A stretch of DNA of 64,000 nt from Bacteroides intestinalis DSM 17393 (GCF_000172175.1 NZ_ABJL02000008.1:992001-1056000); one strand, 5' to 3'; shown: positions 33,046 through 41,879, counted from the first letter of the stretch. Numbers and translations: made by a program. Notes: generated by a model from the letters alone, not told the origin.

Positions 33046-34804
33046 TACCACACATTTCCTGTCGTTCAGCCGAAGGTTATTTCTTTCGGTCATTTCACTG
33101 TTTCTGGTATTTGCCGGATGCTTCCTGGCGTATCAATACCAACGTGAAAAAGAATACAAGGTAGATCTGCTGGATATACAGCTACAGGACTATAATGAAC
33201 GGTTGCACCAGGAGCTTGCCCGCATTCCGGACAGCTTATGGAACACCACACTGGAACGATACCTACAAAAATACATCAAACAGGATTTACGTATTACGGT
33301 AGTTAATGTACAGGGTGACGTATTATATGACAGCTACGAAAATCAGAAATTAGGCAATCATATCAACCGCCCGGAAGTGCAAAAAGCACTGGCAGAAGGA
33401 AAAGGGTATGATGTACGCCGTACTTCCGAAACAACGGGAGTGCCCTACTTCTATTCCGCCACACTCTATGAGGGCTACATCATACGTTCCGCCCTCCCCT
33501 ACGACCTGAACCTTGTAAGACACCTTGCAGCAGACCAGCACTACATCTGGTTTACCCTCATCGTATCATTACTATTAATTTTCATCTTCTACAAATTCAC
33601 CTCTAAACTGGGGACAGCCATCAATCAGCTACGTGAGTTTGCCAAACGTGCTGACAAGAATGAGCCTGTGGAAACAGATATGCAATCCGCCTTCCCGCAC
33701 AACGAACTGGGAGAGATTTCACAGCATATCATCCAGATATACAAGCGACTGCGGGAAACCAAAGAGGCGCTATACATTGAACGGGAGAAATTGATCACCC
33801 ACTTACAAACCTCGCATGAAGGATTGGGCGTATTCAATAAGGACAAGAAAGAAATCCTGGTCAACAACCTGTTCACACAGTACAGCAATCTGATTTCAGA
33901 CTCCAACCTGCAAACAACAGAGGAAATATTCTCCATCAGTGAGTTCCAGAAAATCACGGATTTCATCAACAAAGCTCCCAAGCGTCCGGGCAAGGAAGAA
34001 AAGCGTATGTCTATCAGCATCAATAAGAATGGACGTATGTTTATTGTGGAATGTATTATATTCCAGGATTTAAGCTTCGAGATATCCATCAATGACATCA
34101 CTCAGGAAGAAGAGCAGATCCGCCTGAAACGCCAGTTGACGCAAAACATCGCACATGAACTGAAGACTCCGGTCAGTAGCATACAGGGATATTTGGAAAC
34201 CATCGTCAACAATGAAAACATTTCCCGGGAGAAGATGCAGACATTCATAGAGCGATGTTATGCCCAAAGCAACCGGTTAAGCCGACTGCTACGCGACATC
34301 TCCGTATTAACGCGTATGGACGAAGCCGCCAACATGATCGACATGGAGAAAGTAGACATCAGCCTGTTGGTAGGCAATATCGTAAACGAGGTATCCTTGG
34401 AACTGGAAGAAAAGCATATCACCGTAGTCAACTCCCTAAAACCGAAGATACAACTACGGGGAAATTACTCCCTGCTATACTCCATTTTCCGCAACCTGAT
34501 GGACAATGCCATTGCTTATGCAGGCACGGATATACGCATCAACATCAGCTGTTTCCGCGAGGACGAGAACTTCTACTACTTTAGTTTTGCCGATACCGGC
34601 GTGGGCGTCTCTCCCGAACATCTGAACCGCTTATTCGAACGCTTCTACCGGGTGGATAAAGGACGCTCACGCAAACTGGGCGGTACAGGATTGGGATTGG
34701 CTATCGTAAAGAACTCGGTAATCATCCATGGAGGTACCATTTCGGCCAAGAACAACCAAGGGGGCGGATTAGAATTCGTATTCACCCTGGCAAAGGAAAA
34801 GTAA
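33020..34804 (+). CDS. Sensor histidine kinase (PhoR-like)
   Basis: A 594-residue kinase. Membrane helices at about residues 20-40 and 175-195 enclose a periplasmic sensor of about 130 residues. Then follow a HAMP-like segment, a PAS-like region (about 250-360), the phospho-acceptor box NIAHELKTPVSSIQGYLETI (about 380), and the ATP-binding domain with N box NLMDNAIAYA, G1 DTGVGV and G2 GGTGLGLAIVKN. It phosphorylates the regulator encoded immediately upstream (26-base overlap). A phosphate role is possible from PhoR likeness but there are no pst genes here. Confidence 0.92.
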   Translation: MDTASKLNNTTHFLSFSRRLFLSVISLFLVFAGCFLAYQYQREKEYKVDLLDIQLQDYNERLHQELARIPDSLWNTTLERYLQKYIKQDLRITVVNVQGDVLYDSYENQKLGNHINRPEVQKALAEGKGYDVRRTSETTGVPYFYSATLYEGYIIRSALPYDLNLVRHLAADQHYIWFTLIVSLLLIFIFYKFTSKLGTAINQLREFAKRADKNEPVETDMQSAFPHNELGEISQHIIQIYKRLRETKEALYIEREKLITHLQTSHEGLGVFNKDKKEILVNNLFTQYSNLISDSNLQTTEEIFSISEFQKITDFINKAPKRPGKEEKRMSISINKNGRMFIVECIIFQDLSFEISINDITQEEEQIRLKRQLTQNIAHELKTPVSSIQGYLETIVNNENISREKMQTFIERCYAQSNRLSRLLRDISVLTRMDEAANMIDMEKVDISLLVGNIVNEVSLELEEKHITVVNSLKPKIQLRGNYSLLYSIFRNLMDNAIAYAGTDIRINISCFREDENFYYFSFADTGVGVSPEHLNRLFERFYRVDKGRSRKLGGTGLGLAIVKNSVIIHGGTISAKNNQGGGLEFVFTLAKEK

Positions 34805-34811
34805 GAAACGG

Positions 34812-34842
34812 TTTGCACTAACCACTTTTTTCCTTATCTTTG
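34812..34842 (+). promoter_or_regulatory. Consensus Bacteroides promoter for B12 riboswitch
   Basis: TTTG at 34812-34815, exactly 19 bases, then TATCTTTG at 34835-34842: a full match to the Bacteroides -33/-7 consensus. Transcription should start near 34849, directly before the riboswitch. Confidence 0.8.
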
Positions 34843-34849
34843 CGATGCA

Positions 34850-35030
34850 TTGGTTTACTGTCTTTGTTCGGAGACGGTAATTAAAAGGGAATCAGGTGCA
34901 AGTCCTGAACAGTCCCGCTGCTGTAAGTTTCATGATAGGTTGCAGGCAAACTACCAATAGCCACTGGAAGTCCGCTTCCGGGAAGGCGCCTGGCAACAGA
35001 AACAAGTCAGAAGACCTGCCATGCACTGTT
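34850..35030 (+). promoter_or_regulatory. Cobalamin (B12) riboswitch
   Basis: The aptamer core is clear: AAAAGGGAATCAGGTGCAA and TCCTGAACAGTCCCGCTGCT (34881-34924) give the conserved GGGAA..GGTGCAAATCC..CAGTCCCGC elements, GGAAGTCCG at about 34966 and the B12 box AGTCAGAAGACCTGCC at 35005-35020. Ends are approximate. It binds adenosylcobalamin-type ligands and usually represses B12 uptake or synthesis genes. Here a terminator (35160) follows, then GNAT and Fe-S genes, with no BtuB or cobalamin gene in sight. Confidence 0.9.
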
Positions 35031-35130
35031 TTTATCACTGCTTTCGAGGAAAAAGCGTTGAGTCTAAATGAAACGGGCAAATCGTCCCCTCATTTCATTC
35101 ATCCACTCTGCTTCAAAGAAAGTAAGGAAC

Positions 35131-35194
35131 AATAAACTCTGCCAAGTTTATTTGAATGGTGTCCGGTCGAAGGGATTTCGCCCGGACATTTTAT
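35131..35194 (+). terminator. Expression platform: hairpin plus intrinsic terminator
   Basis: An 8-bp hairpin (arms 35131-35138 and 35145-35152) is followed by a strong GC-rich stem, 35160-35166 pairing with 35182-35188 (TGTCCGG), with an inner CGAA/TTCG stem, then TTTTATT. Placement 130 bases after the B12 box fits a riboswitch-controlled terminator. Confidence 0.75.
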
Positions 35195-35266
35195 TCTGTA
35201 ACTTTCCCAAAACAAATTTCATCATCCGCGTGTTATACATACAGTAAACAATCAATACGAAGAGTT

Positions 35267-35569
35267 ATGGAAGCAGATTATAAACTGATCGACAATGAAG
35301 AACGTCACCAATATGAGTTCCATGTCGATCAATATACTCCAAAGATTGAGTATATAAAATCAACGAATGGGGAGATTTACCTGACACACACCGAAGTACC
35401 CACTCAACTGGGTGGTAAAGGCATCGGCAGCCAGTTAGTAGAAAAAGCATTAAAAGATATAGAAAAACAAGGACTTAGATTAGTACCTCTCTGCCCGTTT
35501 GTAGCGGGATACATTCACAAACATCCCGAATGGAAAAGAATTGTAATGAAAGGTATTCACATTCAATAA
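35267..35569 (+). CDS. Small GNAT-family N-acetyltransferase
   Basis: A 100-residue protein of the short COG2388-type GNAT group. The acetyl-CoA loop is GGKGIGSQLVEKALKDI (about residues 47-63) and the C-terminal RLVPLCPFVAGYIHKHPEW is typical of this group. I start at ATG 35267 (MEADYKL); the frame extends upstream into the terminator hairpin, which cannot be coding. It is paired with a small Fe-S protein gene nine bases downstream. Substrate unknown. Confidence 0.85.
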   Translation: MEADYKLIDNEERHQYEFHVDQYTPKIEYIKSTNGEIYLTHTEVPTQLGGKGIGSQLVEKALKDIEKQGLRLVPLCPFVAGYIHKHPEWKRIVMKGIHIQ

Positions 35570-35578
35570 TAAATAGTT

Positions 35579-35809
35579 ATGAATATAAAGAAAGAATATA
35601 CGAACGGGGAAGTGACCATCATCTGGCAACCCGGCCTGTGCCAACATGCAGGCATTTGTACCAAGACCCTTCCGAATGTGTATCATCCGAAAGAAAAACC
35701 GTGGATAACGGCTGAAAATGCAACGACGGAAGAATTGATCGCTCAAATCAAGAAATGCCCGTCAGGAGCATTAAGTTACAGAATGAATAACGAGAAAGAA
35801 GATAAATAA
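35579..35809 (+). CDS. Small (4Fe-4S)-binding protein, Fer4_19 type
   Basis: A 76-residue protein of the divergent mono-cluster ferredoxin-like family. Cys residues occur in PGLCQHAGICTK and KKCPSGAL, with the family hallmark W near PWITAENA. It typically occurs beside a COG2388 acetyltransferase, as here; the joint role is not known. A bidirectional terminator follows at 35813. Confidence 0.85.
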   Translation: MNIKKEYTNGEVTIIWQPGLCQHAGICTKTLPNVYHPKEKPWITAENATTEELIAQIKKCPSGALSYRMNNEKEDK

Positions 35810-35812
35810 AAG

Positions 35813-35857
35813 AAATGAGGTTACCCCTTCAATATATGAATTCGGGTAACCTCATTT
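35813..35857. terminator. Bidirectional terminator between Fe-S gene and tnaA
   Basis: Perfect 14-bp stem (35813-35826 with 35844-35857; AAATGAGGTTACCC), carrying T/A tracts on both sides. It separates the convergent Fe-S and tnaA genes. Confidence 0.85.
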
Positions 35858-35878
35858 GTATTATGAAAAAGAAAGTAG

Positions 35879-37252
35879 TTATGTACGTTCCAATTGAACA
35901 GTGAAATGACGCATCAGGGGAGCCTCCCAAGTAATACGGACTCCATTAGTAATACTTTCACGACGGTCGAAAACATTCTTCAACGCTACTGCTATCACGT
36001 TCATGTGATTATCCGTATATACGCGGCGGGGAATAGCAAGACGCAATAAATCCAATCCGGTAAAACGGTTCTCACGAGTAACCGGATCACGGTCTGCCAG
36101 AATATAACCGATTTCACATCCTCTGATACCGGCTTCAAGATACAATTCAACCGTTAGAGTCTGTGCCGGGAATTCATTCTTCGGTACATGCGTCAGTACC
36201 TTCGTTGCATCCACAAAAATGGCATGTCCGCCTGCTGGACGCTGATAAGGAATACCGTATTCATCCAACTTCTTTGCCAGATATTCTACCTGACGGATGC
36301 GGGTTTCCAGATTATCAAATTCCGTATTCTCATCCAGTCCTGTGGCAAGTGCATTCATGTCACGACCATTCATACCACCGTAAGTAAGATACCCTTCATA
36401 TTGCACGCAAAAGCCTTTGGCACCTTCGTACCAATCTTTTTTTCGTGTAGCAATGAAGCCTCCCATATTGACGATACCATCCTTCTTGGCACTCATAGTC
36501 ATACCATCTGCCAGTTCGAACATCTCTTTCGTAATTTCCTTGATTGTTTTACCGCTATAGCCATCTTCACGCATTTTGATGAAGTAAGCATTTTCCGCAA
36601 AACGTGCGGAGTCAAATAATACAGGTTTATGATACTTATCCGCAAGAGCACGGACTTCACGAAGGTTCTGCATGGATACGGGCTGTCCGCCGGCCGTGTT
36701 GTTCGTAATGGTAACGATGATAAACGGTATACGGTCAGCATGCTCCTGCAATGCTTTTTCCAATTTCACAGGATCGACATTGCCTTTAAAAGGTATTTCC
36801 AACTGAGTATTTTTCGCTTCATCGATGGTGCAATCCAAAGCAATGGCCTTCCGGCCCTCGATATGCCCCTTGGTGGTATCAAAGTGAGAGTTACCCGGAA
36901 CAATATCTCCCTCATGTACCAGGTAAGAGAAAAGCACATTCTCGGCTGCACGTCCCTGATGGGTGGGAATGACATATTCAAAACCAGTCAGACGGGTGAT
37001 CACTTCTTTCAGGTTGAAGAAGGAGGAAGCACCTGCATAACTTTCGTCGCCCAACATCATCGCTGCCCATTGGCGATCGCTCATTGCTCCCGTACCGGAG
37101 TCGGTTATCAAATCGATATATACTTGCTCGGATTTCAGCTGGAACACATTGTAATGGGCTTCTTTCAGCCACTGCTCACGTTCCTGGCGGGTACTCTTCC
37201 GAATGGGTTCCACCATTTTAATTTTCCAAGACTCTGCAAAAGGTAATTCCAT
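35879..37252 (-). CDS. tnaA: Tryptophanase
   Basis: A 457-residue PLP-dependent beta-eliminating lyase that cleaves tryptophan to indole, pyruvate and ammonia. The PLP Lys is in MSAKKDGIVNMGG (about residue 255). Two specificity positions separate tryptophanase from tyrosine phenol-lyase: NSHFDTTKGH has Asp where TPL has Thr, and RGCEIGY has Ile where TPL has Arg; both residues here are the tryptophanase form. There is no tnaC-like leader peptide visible and no tnaB transporter next to it. A hairpin and a possible promoter lie immediately upstream (37286-37347). Confidence 0.92.
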   Translation of the reverse strand: MELPFAESWKIKMVEPIRKSTRQEREQWLKEAHYNVFQLKSEQVYIDLITDSGTGAMSDRQWAAMMLGDESYAGASSFFNLKEVITRLTGFEYVIPTHQGRAAENVLFSYLVHEGDIVPGNSHFDTTKGHIEGRKAIALDCTIDEAKNTQLEIPFKGNVDPVKLEKALQEHADRIPFIIVTITNNTAGGQPVSMQNLREVRALADKYHKPVLFDSARFAENAYFIKMREDGYSGKTIKEITKEMFELADGMTMSAKKDGIVNMGGFIATRKKDWYEGAKGFCVQYEGYLTYGGMNGRDMNALATGLDENTEFDNLETRIRQVEYLAKKLDEYGIPYQRPAGGHAIFVDATKVLTHVPKNEFPAQTLTVELYLEAGIRGCEIGYILADRDPVTRENRFTGLDLLRLAIPRRVYTDNHMNVIAVALKNVFDRRESITNGVRITWEAPLMRHFTVQLERT

Positions 37253-37285
37253 AGTGCTTGCTTATTATTTTGACATTTAGTTAAC

Positions 37286-37316
37286 AAAAAGACCCGTAGA
37301 AAATCTTCCACGGGTC
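37286..37316 (-). terminator. Hairpin with U tract upstream of tnaA
   Basis: On the minus strand arms 37316-37310 and 37297-37291 (GACCCGT/ACGGGTC) with an inner 3-bp stem are followed by five T. It can end the M23-like gene transcript (stop at 37374). A near-consensus promoter (CAAA at 37344-37347 and CGAATATA at 37316-37323 on the plus strand, i.e. TTTG-N20-TATATTCG) overlaps it. Confidence 0.7.
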
Positions 37317-37373
37317 GAATATAAGCATTTATACAGGATTAAACAAAAGTTTTACTATCTTTTTGTCAACAGT

Positions 37374-38267
37374 TCATTCCTTTGACAGAAATTTCTTCTT
37401 CTCCTTCTTACTCATCTCCCGCACAACAATCGCGACAGGATGCCAGGACTTATACATCACACGAGGTTCAGGCTTGCCTACTTCCTCCTGAGAAAGACAA
37501 AAATCAGGTACATACGAGTAATCCGGCTGATCGGGACAATAAATACTGAAACGCAAATGGGAACCCTGCTTGTAGTTCTCTCCGCCAATGATGCCAAGCG
37601 GCTGTCCCGGAATCACCTCTTCACCCGGAGAAACAAAGATCCCTCCATTCTGGAATAATTTATAACGGGCAAAAGTTCCGTCCTTATGGAAAACTTCCAG
37701 ATAATTTTCCGTAGCATGAAACGATGTATTTTCAGAAGTGGAAGCGGCATTATCAACAACCTCGGTCACAAGTCCGCCACGGGAAGCAAAAATGGTATCA
37801 CCGGCAGTAGTAGAAAAACCAAGTCCCGTAATGCGTTTCTCTCCTTCCTTCCCAAAGAATTTCTCTAAAGACACCATCCGGTTAACCCGAACCACCTTGC
37901 CAGGCGCTAAAGGGAAAAGGTATACAAAATTAGTATCTGCCTTCAAACGGTTATTTCCTTTTCTATAGGTATAGCGATAGGAGAATCCAATCGGAACATT
38001 TTCCGTAGACGGACGCAAAGTCAACAGCCGTGTTTTGCCATAATGAATGACGGCATCATAAATCTCCCCCTCGGTGGAAGTCGTATTACTCAACCGGGAA
38101 AAAGTCATAGATACCGTATAAGGCGTATGCGACTGAGTTTCGGAATAGAAAGTCACTTCCCCCTTGGCAGACCGTTCATAACTTACCGTAACAGTCTTAT
38201 TCGACTGTGCATAAACCAACAGAGGCAAGCCAAAAAGAAGAAGACAGAAATAGCGTTGTAGTTTCAT
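37374..38267 (-). CDS. M23/LytM-like exported protein, probably inactive
   Basis: A 297-residue secreted protein with a signal peptide (MKLQRYFCLLLFGLPLLVYA). The C-terminal part (about 150-265) has the LytM framework: FASRGGLVTEVVD, YLEVFHKDGTFARYKL, VIPGQPLGIIGGENYKQGSHLRF. In active M23 endopeptidases the final motif is H-x-H (HLHF) and there is an upstream H-x3-D; here the second His is Arg and no H-x3-D is present. It may be a non-catalytic regulator or binding protein for peptidoglycan. It follows the PPTase gene by 18 bases. Confidence 0.8.
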   Translation of the reverse strand: MKLQRYFCLLLFGLPLLVYAQSNKTVTVSYERSAKGEVTFYSETQSHTPYTVSMTFSRLSNTTSTEGEIYDAVIHYGKTRLLTLRPSTENVPIGFSYRYTYRKGNNRLKADTNFVYLFPLAPGKVVRVNRMVSLEKFFGKEGEKRITGLGFSTTAGDTIFASRGGLVTEVVDNAASTSENTSFHATENYLEVFHKDGTFARYKLFQNGGIFVSPGEEVIPGQPLGIIGGENYKQGSHLRFSIYCPDQPDYSYVPDFCLSQEEVGKPEPRVMYKSWHPVAIVVREMSKKEKKKFLSKE

Positions 38268-38285
38268 AGTATCATGTTTTTAAAA

Positions 38286-38918
38286 TTAATCGACTTGCCA
38301 GGTCAGCACAAAGTCCGGATGCAGGAGATATCGGATCTCAAATTTACGCTGCTCCGGCGTTCTGTACTCTTCAGCTGAGAAAGCTCCTTTTTCAGCAACC
38401 GTAAAAGGGAAAATACGGAGATGTTCACGGAAATCAACCTCCGCCGTATTCATACACTTGAACACCACTTCTTTGGCCGACCAATGGAGCAACAACGCCC
38501 AGGTATCCGTCCCCTGATATAAAGATAGAGGTTCATCAGCACGCATATACTTATGCGCCACCTTATGCACCCGTTCACCGTATTGCTCTATATCAATGCC
38601 CACTTCCTTACCGGCTTCACCGATAATCACCGATACATATCCACGCGTATGAGAAATACTGATAGATGCAGATTTATCTGCCAGATACGGCTTCCCGCTG
38701 GGATAGTAAGCAATTTCCTTTTCCTCTCCCAATAGAGTGAACAGCAACACACGAACCGACAGCCACTCCAAACGGCGATGTTCAGCAGAGAAACGCTGCA
38801 ACCCTTCCAGGTATGTTTCCTGTTGCGGAAGCATATTCAGCAGTTCATCCAGCGTTTCGTCCATCTTCCAGACTCCCCACTTATAGGAAGGATACGTATG
38901 TTGTATGAAAAGAGGCAT
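38286..38918 (-). CDS. 4'-phosphopantetheinyl transferase superfamily protein
   Basis: A 210-residue Sfp-like transferase that attaches the phosphopantetheine arm of CoA to carrier proteins. SISHTRGYV at about residue 95, GIDIEQYG (Mg ligands, about 110) and WSAKEVVFK (about 148) are the family motifs. It lies 13 bases after gldE, the usual neighbourhood in Bacteroidetes. Carrier protein target unknown. Confidence 0.88.
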   Translation of the reverse strand: MPLFIQHTYPSYKWGVWKMDETLDELLNMLPQQETYLEGLQRFSAEHRRLEWLSVRVLLFTLLGEEKEIAYYPSGKPYLADKSASISISHTRGYVSVIIGEAGKEVGIDIEQYGERVHKVAHKYMRADEPLSLYQGTDTWALLLHWSAKEVVFKCMNTAEVDFREHLRIFPFTVAEKGAFSAEEYRTPEQRKFEIRYLLHPDFVLTWQVD

Positions 38919-38931
38919 ATTATTTTATAAA

Positions 38932-40278
38932 TCAATCTTTCTTATCGGAATCCGACGGAGGAGTATTGATGGTGAACTTCACTTTAAGAATACGGCGGTT
39001 ATCCATCTCCAAGACTTCAAACTCATAGTGGTCGTAAGTAACCTTTTCATGCAGGGCCGGAAACTCGCCTTTCAGCTCCAGCAATAATCCTGCAAGCGTA
39101 TCGGAATCACCCGCCACCTCATCAAAGACTTCCTCATCCACCTTCGTAATCTTATAAAAGTCCGTCAACTGCGTTTTGGCTTCAAACACCCACGTATGAT
39201 CGTTCAACACTGCATACGTACGTTCTTCGTCATCATATTCGTCATGAATCTCCCCGACTATCTCCTCGATGATATCCTCCATCGTCACAATTCCCGACGT
39301 ACCGCCAAATTCATCAACCACAATAGCTATATGAATCTTATTGGCCTGAAAATCACGCAGCAAATCGTCAATCATCTTAGTTTCCGGAACAAAATAGGCC
39401 GGACGTATCAGCGATTGCCAACGGAAGTCTACCTTATTCAAATGGGGCAACAAGTCCTTGATATATAAGATACCTTTGATATTATCCCGGTTCTCGGAAT
39501 AAATAGGGATGCGGGAATAAGCATTTTCTATAATACATTGCAATACATCCTTGAAAGGCGTACGAATATCCAGATCGACTACGTCCAGACGGGAAGTCAT
39601 CACCTCCTTCGCCGTTTCACCGCCAAAACGAATGATACCTTCCAGAATATTATTCTCTTCTTTCAGTTCCTCCTTATCCGTCAATTCAAGGGCATGGGAA
39701 AGTTCGTCTACCGAAATATTATGGTTTTTACGGGCAAAATGCTTATTCAGGAACGAAGTGGAACGTACCAGCATAGAAGCTACCGGATAAAAGAGGGAAC
39801 GAAACATCCATATACCCGGAGCGGAAAAACGACAGAAAGCCAACGTCTTCTGTGCTGAATAAATCTTCGGCATGATTTCGCCGAAAAGAAGCAGAAGGAA
39901 AGTCAGGATGACGGTCAGTATCAGAAATTCCGCAATAGGAGAATGAAACTCAAACACACTCATGAAGAAGAAGTTGCAGAGCATGATGATAGTCACATTC
40001 ACAAAATTGTTTGTTATCAGAATGGTTGCCAGCAACCTTTCCGTATCCTCCAAAAGTTTACTAATTTTCTCATCCGATGGGTGTTTCTTCTCATCAATGG
40101 CACTCAGGTCGGATGGAGAAAGAGAGAAAAAGGCTATTTCTGAAGCTGAGGCAAAGCCTGATACGAGCAACAGCAAACCTGCCAACACAATGGCGATAAT
40201 TGCCGAAATAGTAGGGCTATGTACGGATATACCATTAAAAACATCTGCCAATTGGCATAAATAAGCGTCTGGGTCCAA
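38932..40278 (-). CDS. gldE: GldE-type CNNM/CBS/CorC membrane protein
   Basis: A 448-residue protein with a DUF21/CNNM membrane domain (four helices within residues 25-170), a pair of CBS domains (about 210-330; VMTSRLDVVDLDIRTPFKDV, VVDEFGGTSGIVTMEDIIEE) and a C-terminal CorC/HlyC domain. In Flavobacterium the homologue GldE supports gliding with GldD. No gldD is present here, consistent with a non-gliding Bacteroides keeping GldE for metal ion or envelope function (inference). It lies 23 bases after ssb. Confidence 0.85.
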   Translation of the reverse strand: MDPDAYLCQLADVFNGISVHSPTISAIIAIVLAGLLLLVSGFASASEIAFFSLSPSDLSAIDEKKHPSDEKISKLLEDTERLLATILITNNFVNVTIIMLCNFFFMSVFEFHSPIAEFLILTVILTFLLLLFGEIMPKIYSAQKTLAFCRFSAPGIWMFRSLFYPVASMLVRSTSFLNKHFARKNHNISVDELSHALELTDKEELKEENNILEGIIRFGGETAKEVMTSRLDVVDLDIRTPFKDVLQCIIENAYSRIPIYSENRDNIKGILYIKDLLPHLNKVDFRWQSLIRPAYFVPETKMIDDLLRDFQANKIHIAIVVDEFGGTSGIVTMEDIIEEIVGEIHDEYDDEERTYAVLNDHTWVFEAKTQLTDFYKITKVDEEVFDEVAGDSDTLAGLLLELKGEFPALHEKVTYDHYEFEVLEMDNRRILKVKFTINTPPSDSDKKD

Positions 40279-40301
40279 AGATCTTGGTTTTAGTTAAACA
40301 A

Positions 40302-40760
40302 TTAGAACGGTAAATCGTCCGTTGTATTATCTTGTGCAGGGGTTGCCTGCGATTGTGCCATGGGTTGTGCGGGAGCACCTTGTGACATCCCCGGTTGCGG
40401 AGCGGCAGCACCCGGTGCAACAGTTCCTCTGGGGCTCAGCATCTCCATAGAGTCCACAAAGATTTCTGTAACATAGCGCTTTGCACCAGTCTGGTCATCG
40501 TATGAACGGGTACGGATTTTGCCTTCCACATAAAGTTTATCCCCTTTATGCACATATTTTTCGGCTGTTTCTGCCAGTCCGCGCCAAAGTACCAGATTGT
40601 GCCATTCCGTCCGTTCGGGTACCTGCGTACCGTTAGCCAATGTGTATGCACGGTCTGTAGTAGCCAAAGGCAAAGAAGCCACAGCGATACCGGAATCCAG
40701 GTATCTTACTTCAGGGTCTCTACCTACATTTCCAATCAATATTACTTTATTTACTGACAT
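40302..40760 (-). CDS. ssb: Single-stranded DNA-binding protein
   Basis: A 152-residue SSB with an OB fold (residues 1-105; MSVNKVILIGNVGRDPEVR, TEWHNLVLWRGLAETAEKYV, KGDKLYVEGKIRTRSY), a Gln/Pro/Ala-rich linker, and the acidic protein-interaction tip TDDLPF. It binds single-stranded DNA during replication and repair. A TAATTTTG promoter box lies 33 bases upstream. Confidence 0.95.
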   Translation of the reverse strand: MSVNKVILIGNVGRDPEVRYLDSGIAVASLPLATTDRAYTLANGTQVPERTEWHNLVLWRGLAETAEKYVHKGDKLYVEGKIRTRSYDDQTGAKRYVTEIFVDSMEMLSPRGTVAPGAAAPQPGMSQGAPAQPMAQSQATPAQDNTTDDLPF

Positions 40761-40792
40761 AAGCCTTTTTTCTTTTTATTTGAATTTGCTGC

Positions 40793-40800
40793 CAAAATTA
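40793..40800 (-). promoter_or_regulatory. Bacteroides -7 promoter box for ssb
   Basis: TAATTTTG on the minus strand fits TAnnTTTG; TTG-like bases lie about 20 bases upstream, inside the end of mutY. Confidence 0.5.
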
Positions 40801-40838
40801 AACAGAATAATCACACAATGCAAGAGTTAGCGCAACTT

Positions 40839-41879
40839 TTATAGATATTTCTCCAGAAAGGCATGCACCAGGCGAGAGACTGCATATTGCTCCAAATCCT
40901 CTGTTTTCACCCGCTGGAAGGCAGAAAAAGAAGTGGAATTTTCCGGTAAAACAACTTCATAGAAATTGGCATAAATCACCCTGTGAGAGAGCACATGCTT
41001 CACATTTCCACTGATTAAACGCAGTCCCGAAACCTCCCCATCTGTAAAAAGCGCACGTACCTGCGGCAATTCACGAAACTCTTCTTCCGTCACAGGCGCT
41101 TCTGTTTCTATCAGCGGAAATTCGAAAAGATTTTTCCAGATATCATCCCCTGTCCGCTTATGTAAATAGGTACACGCGCCCACACGTACATATATATAGT
41201 TAAAATAACGATTGGTGGTTTTCGTCTTATGCTGTTTTACGGGCAACTTCGTTATCGTACCCTCCTTCAGGGCGGAACAACTGTCCGCCAAAGGGCAAAA
41301 CAGGCAATTCGGCGATTGCGGTGTACACTGTATGGCACCGAAATCCATTATCGCCTGATTGTAAACGGCAGGCTGCGATTTATCCATCATCTCGTCTGCC
41401 AAAGCAGCAAACAGCTTCTTACCTTCCGTACTGTCCACCGGCGTATCGATGCCGAAATAGCGCGAAAGCACACGATAGACATTCCCATCCACCACAGCAT
41501 AAGGCATACCGTAGGCAAATGAACAGATAGCCGCAGCAGTATAGTCCCCTACCCCCTTCAGCGCACGCACCCCTTCATAAGTAGTCGGAAAAACACCATT
41601 CATGCTTTTTGCCGCCGCATGCAGATTGCGCGCACGGGAGTAATACCCCAGTCCTTGCCAGCATTTCATCACCTCGTCTTCCGATGCTTCGGCCAAAGCT
41701 GTCACATCAGGAAAACGATGGATAAAACGCAAAAAATAATCATAACCTTGCACGACCCGGGTCTGTTGCAGGATAATCTCCGAAATCCATATAATATAAG
41801 GGTCGGTGGTATCCCTCCAAGGCAATTCACGCTTGTTTCCGGCATACCAGACTATCAATTTCTCACTGAATATATTCAT
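40839..41879 (-). CDS. mutY: A/G-specific adenine DNA glycosylase
   Basis: A 346-residue MutY that removes adenine opposite 8-oxoguanine. Features in order: catalytic-Glu region SEIILQQTRV (about 31-40), helix-hairpin-helix LKGVGDYTAAAI (about 107), catalytic Asp in VVDGNVYRVLSR (about 130), Fe-S cysteines CTPQSPNCLFCPLADSC (about 185-201), and a C-terminal NUDIX-like recognition domain. The mutY-ssb-gldE-PPTase order is the Bacteroidetes arrangement. It diverges from HU across a repeat-containing gap. Confidence 0.95.
   Translation of the reverse strand: MNIFSEKLIVWYAGNKRELPWRDTTDPYIIWISEIILQQTRVVQGYDYFLRFIHRFPDVTALAEASEDEVMKCWQGLGYYSRARNLHAAAKSMNGVFPTTYEGVRALKGVGDYTAAAICSFAYGMPYAVVDGNVYRVLSRYFGIDTPVDSTEGKKLFAALADEMMDKSQPAVYNQAIMDFGAIQCTPQSPNCLFCPLADSCSALKEGTITKLPVKQHKTKTTNRYFNYIYVRVGACTYLHKRTGDDIWKNLFEFPLIETEAPVTEEEFRELPQVRALFTDGEVSGLRLISGNVKHVLSHRVIYANFYEVVLPENSTSFSAFQRVKTEDLEQYAVSRLVHAFLEKYL

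Noticed and set aside
34896..35135. 79-codon ORF
   Set aside because: Falls inside the cobalamin riboswitch aptamer.
35156..35266. N-terminal extension of the GNAT gene
   Set aside because: Would translate through the terminator hairpin; the ATG at 35267 gives the normal family length.
35879..37252. Tyrosine phenol-lyase instead of tryptophanase
   Set aside because: Asp in HFDTT and Ile in CEIG are the tryptophanase residues; TPL has Thr and Arg there.
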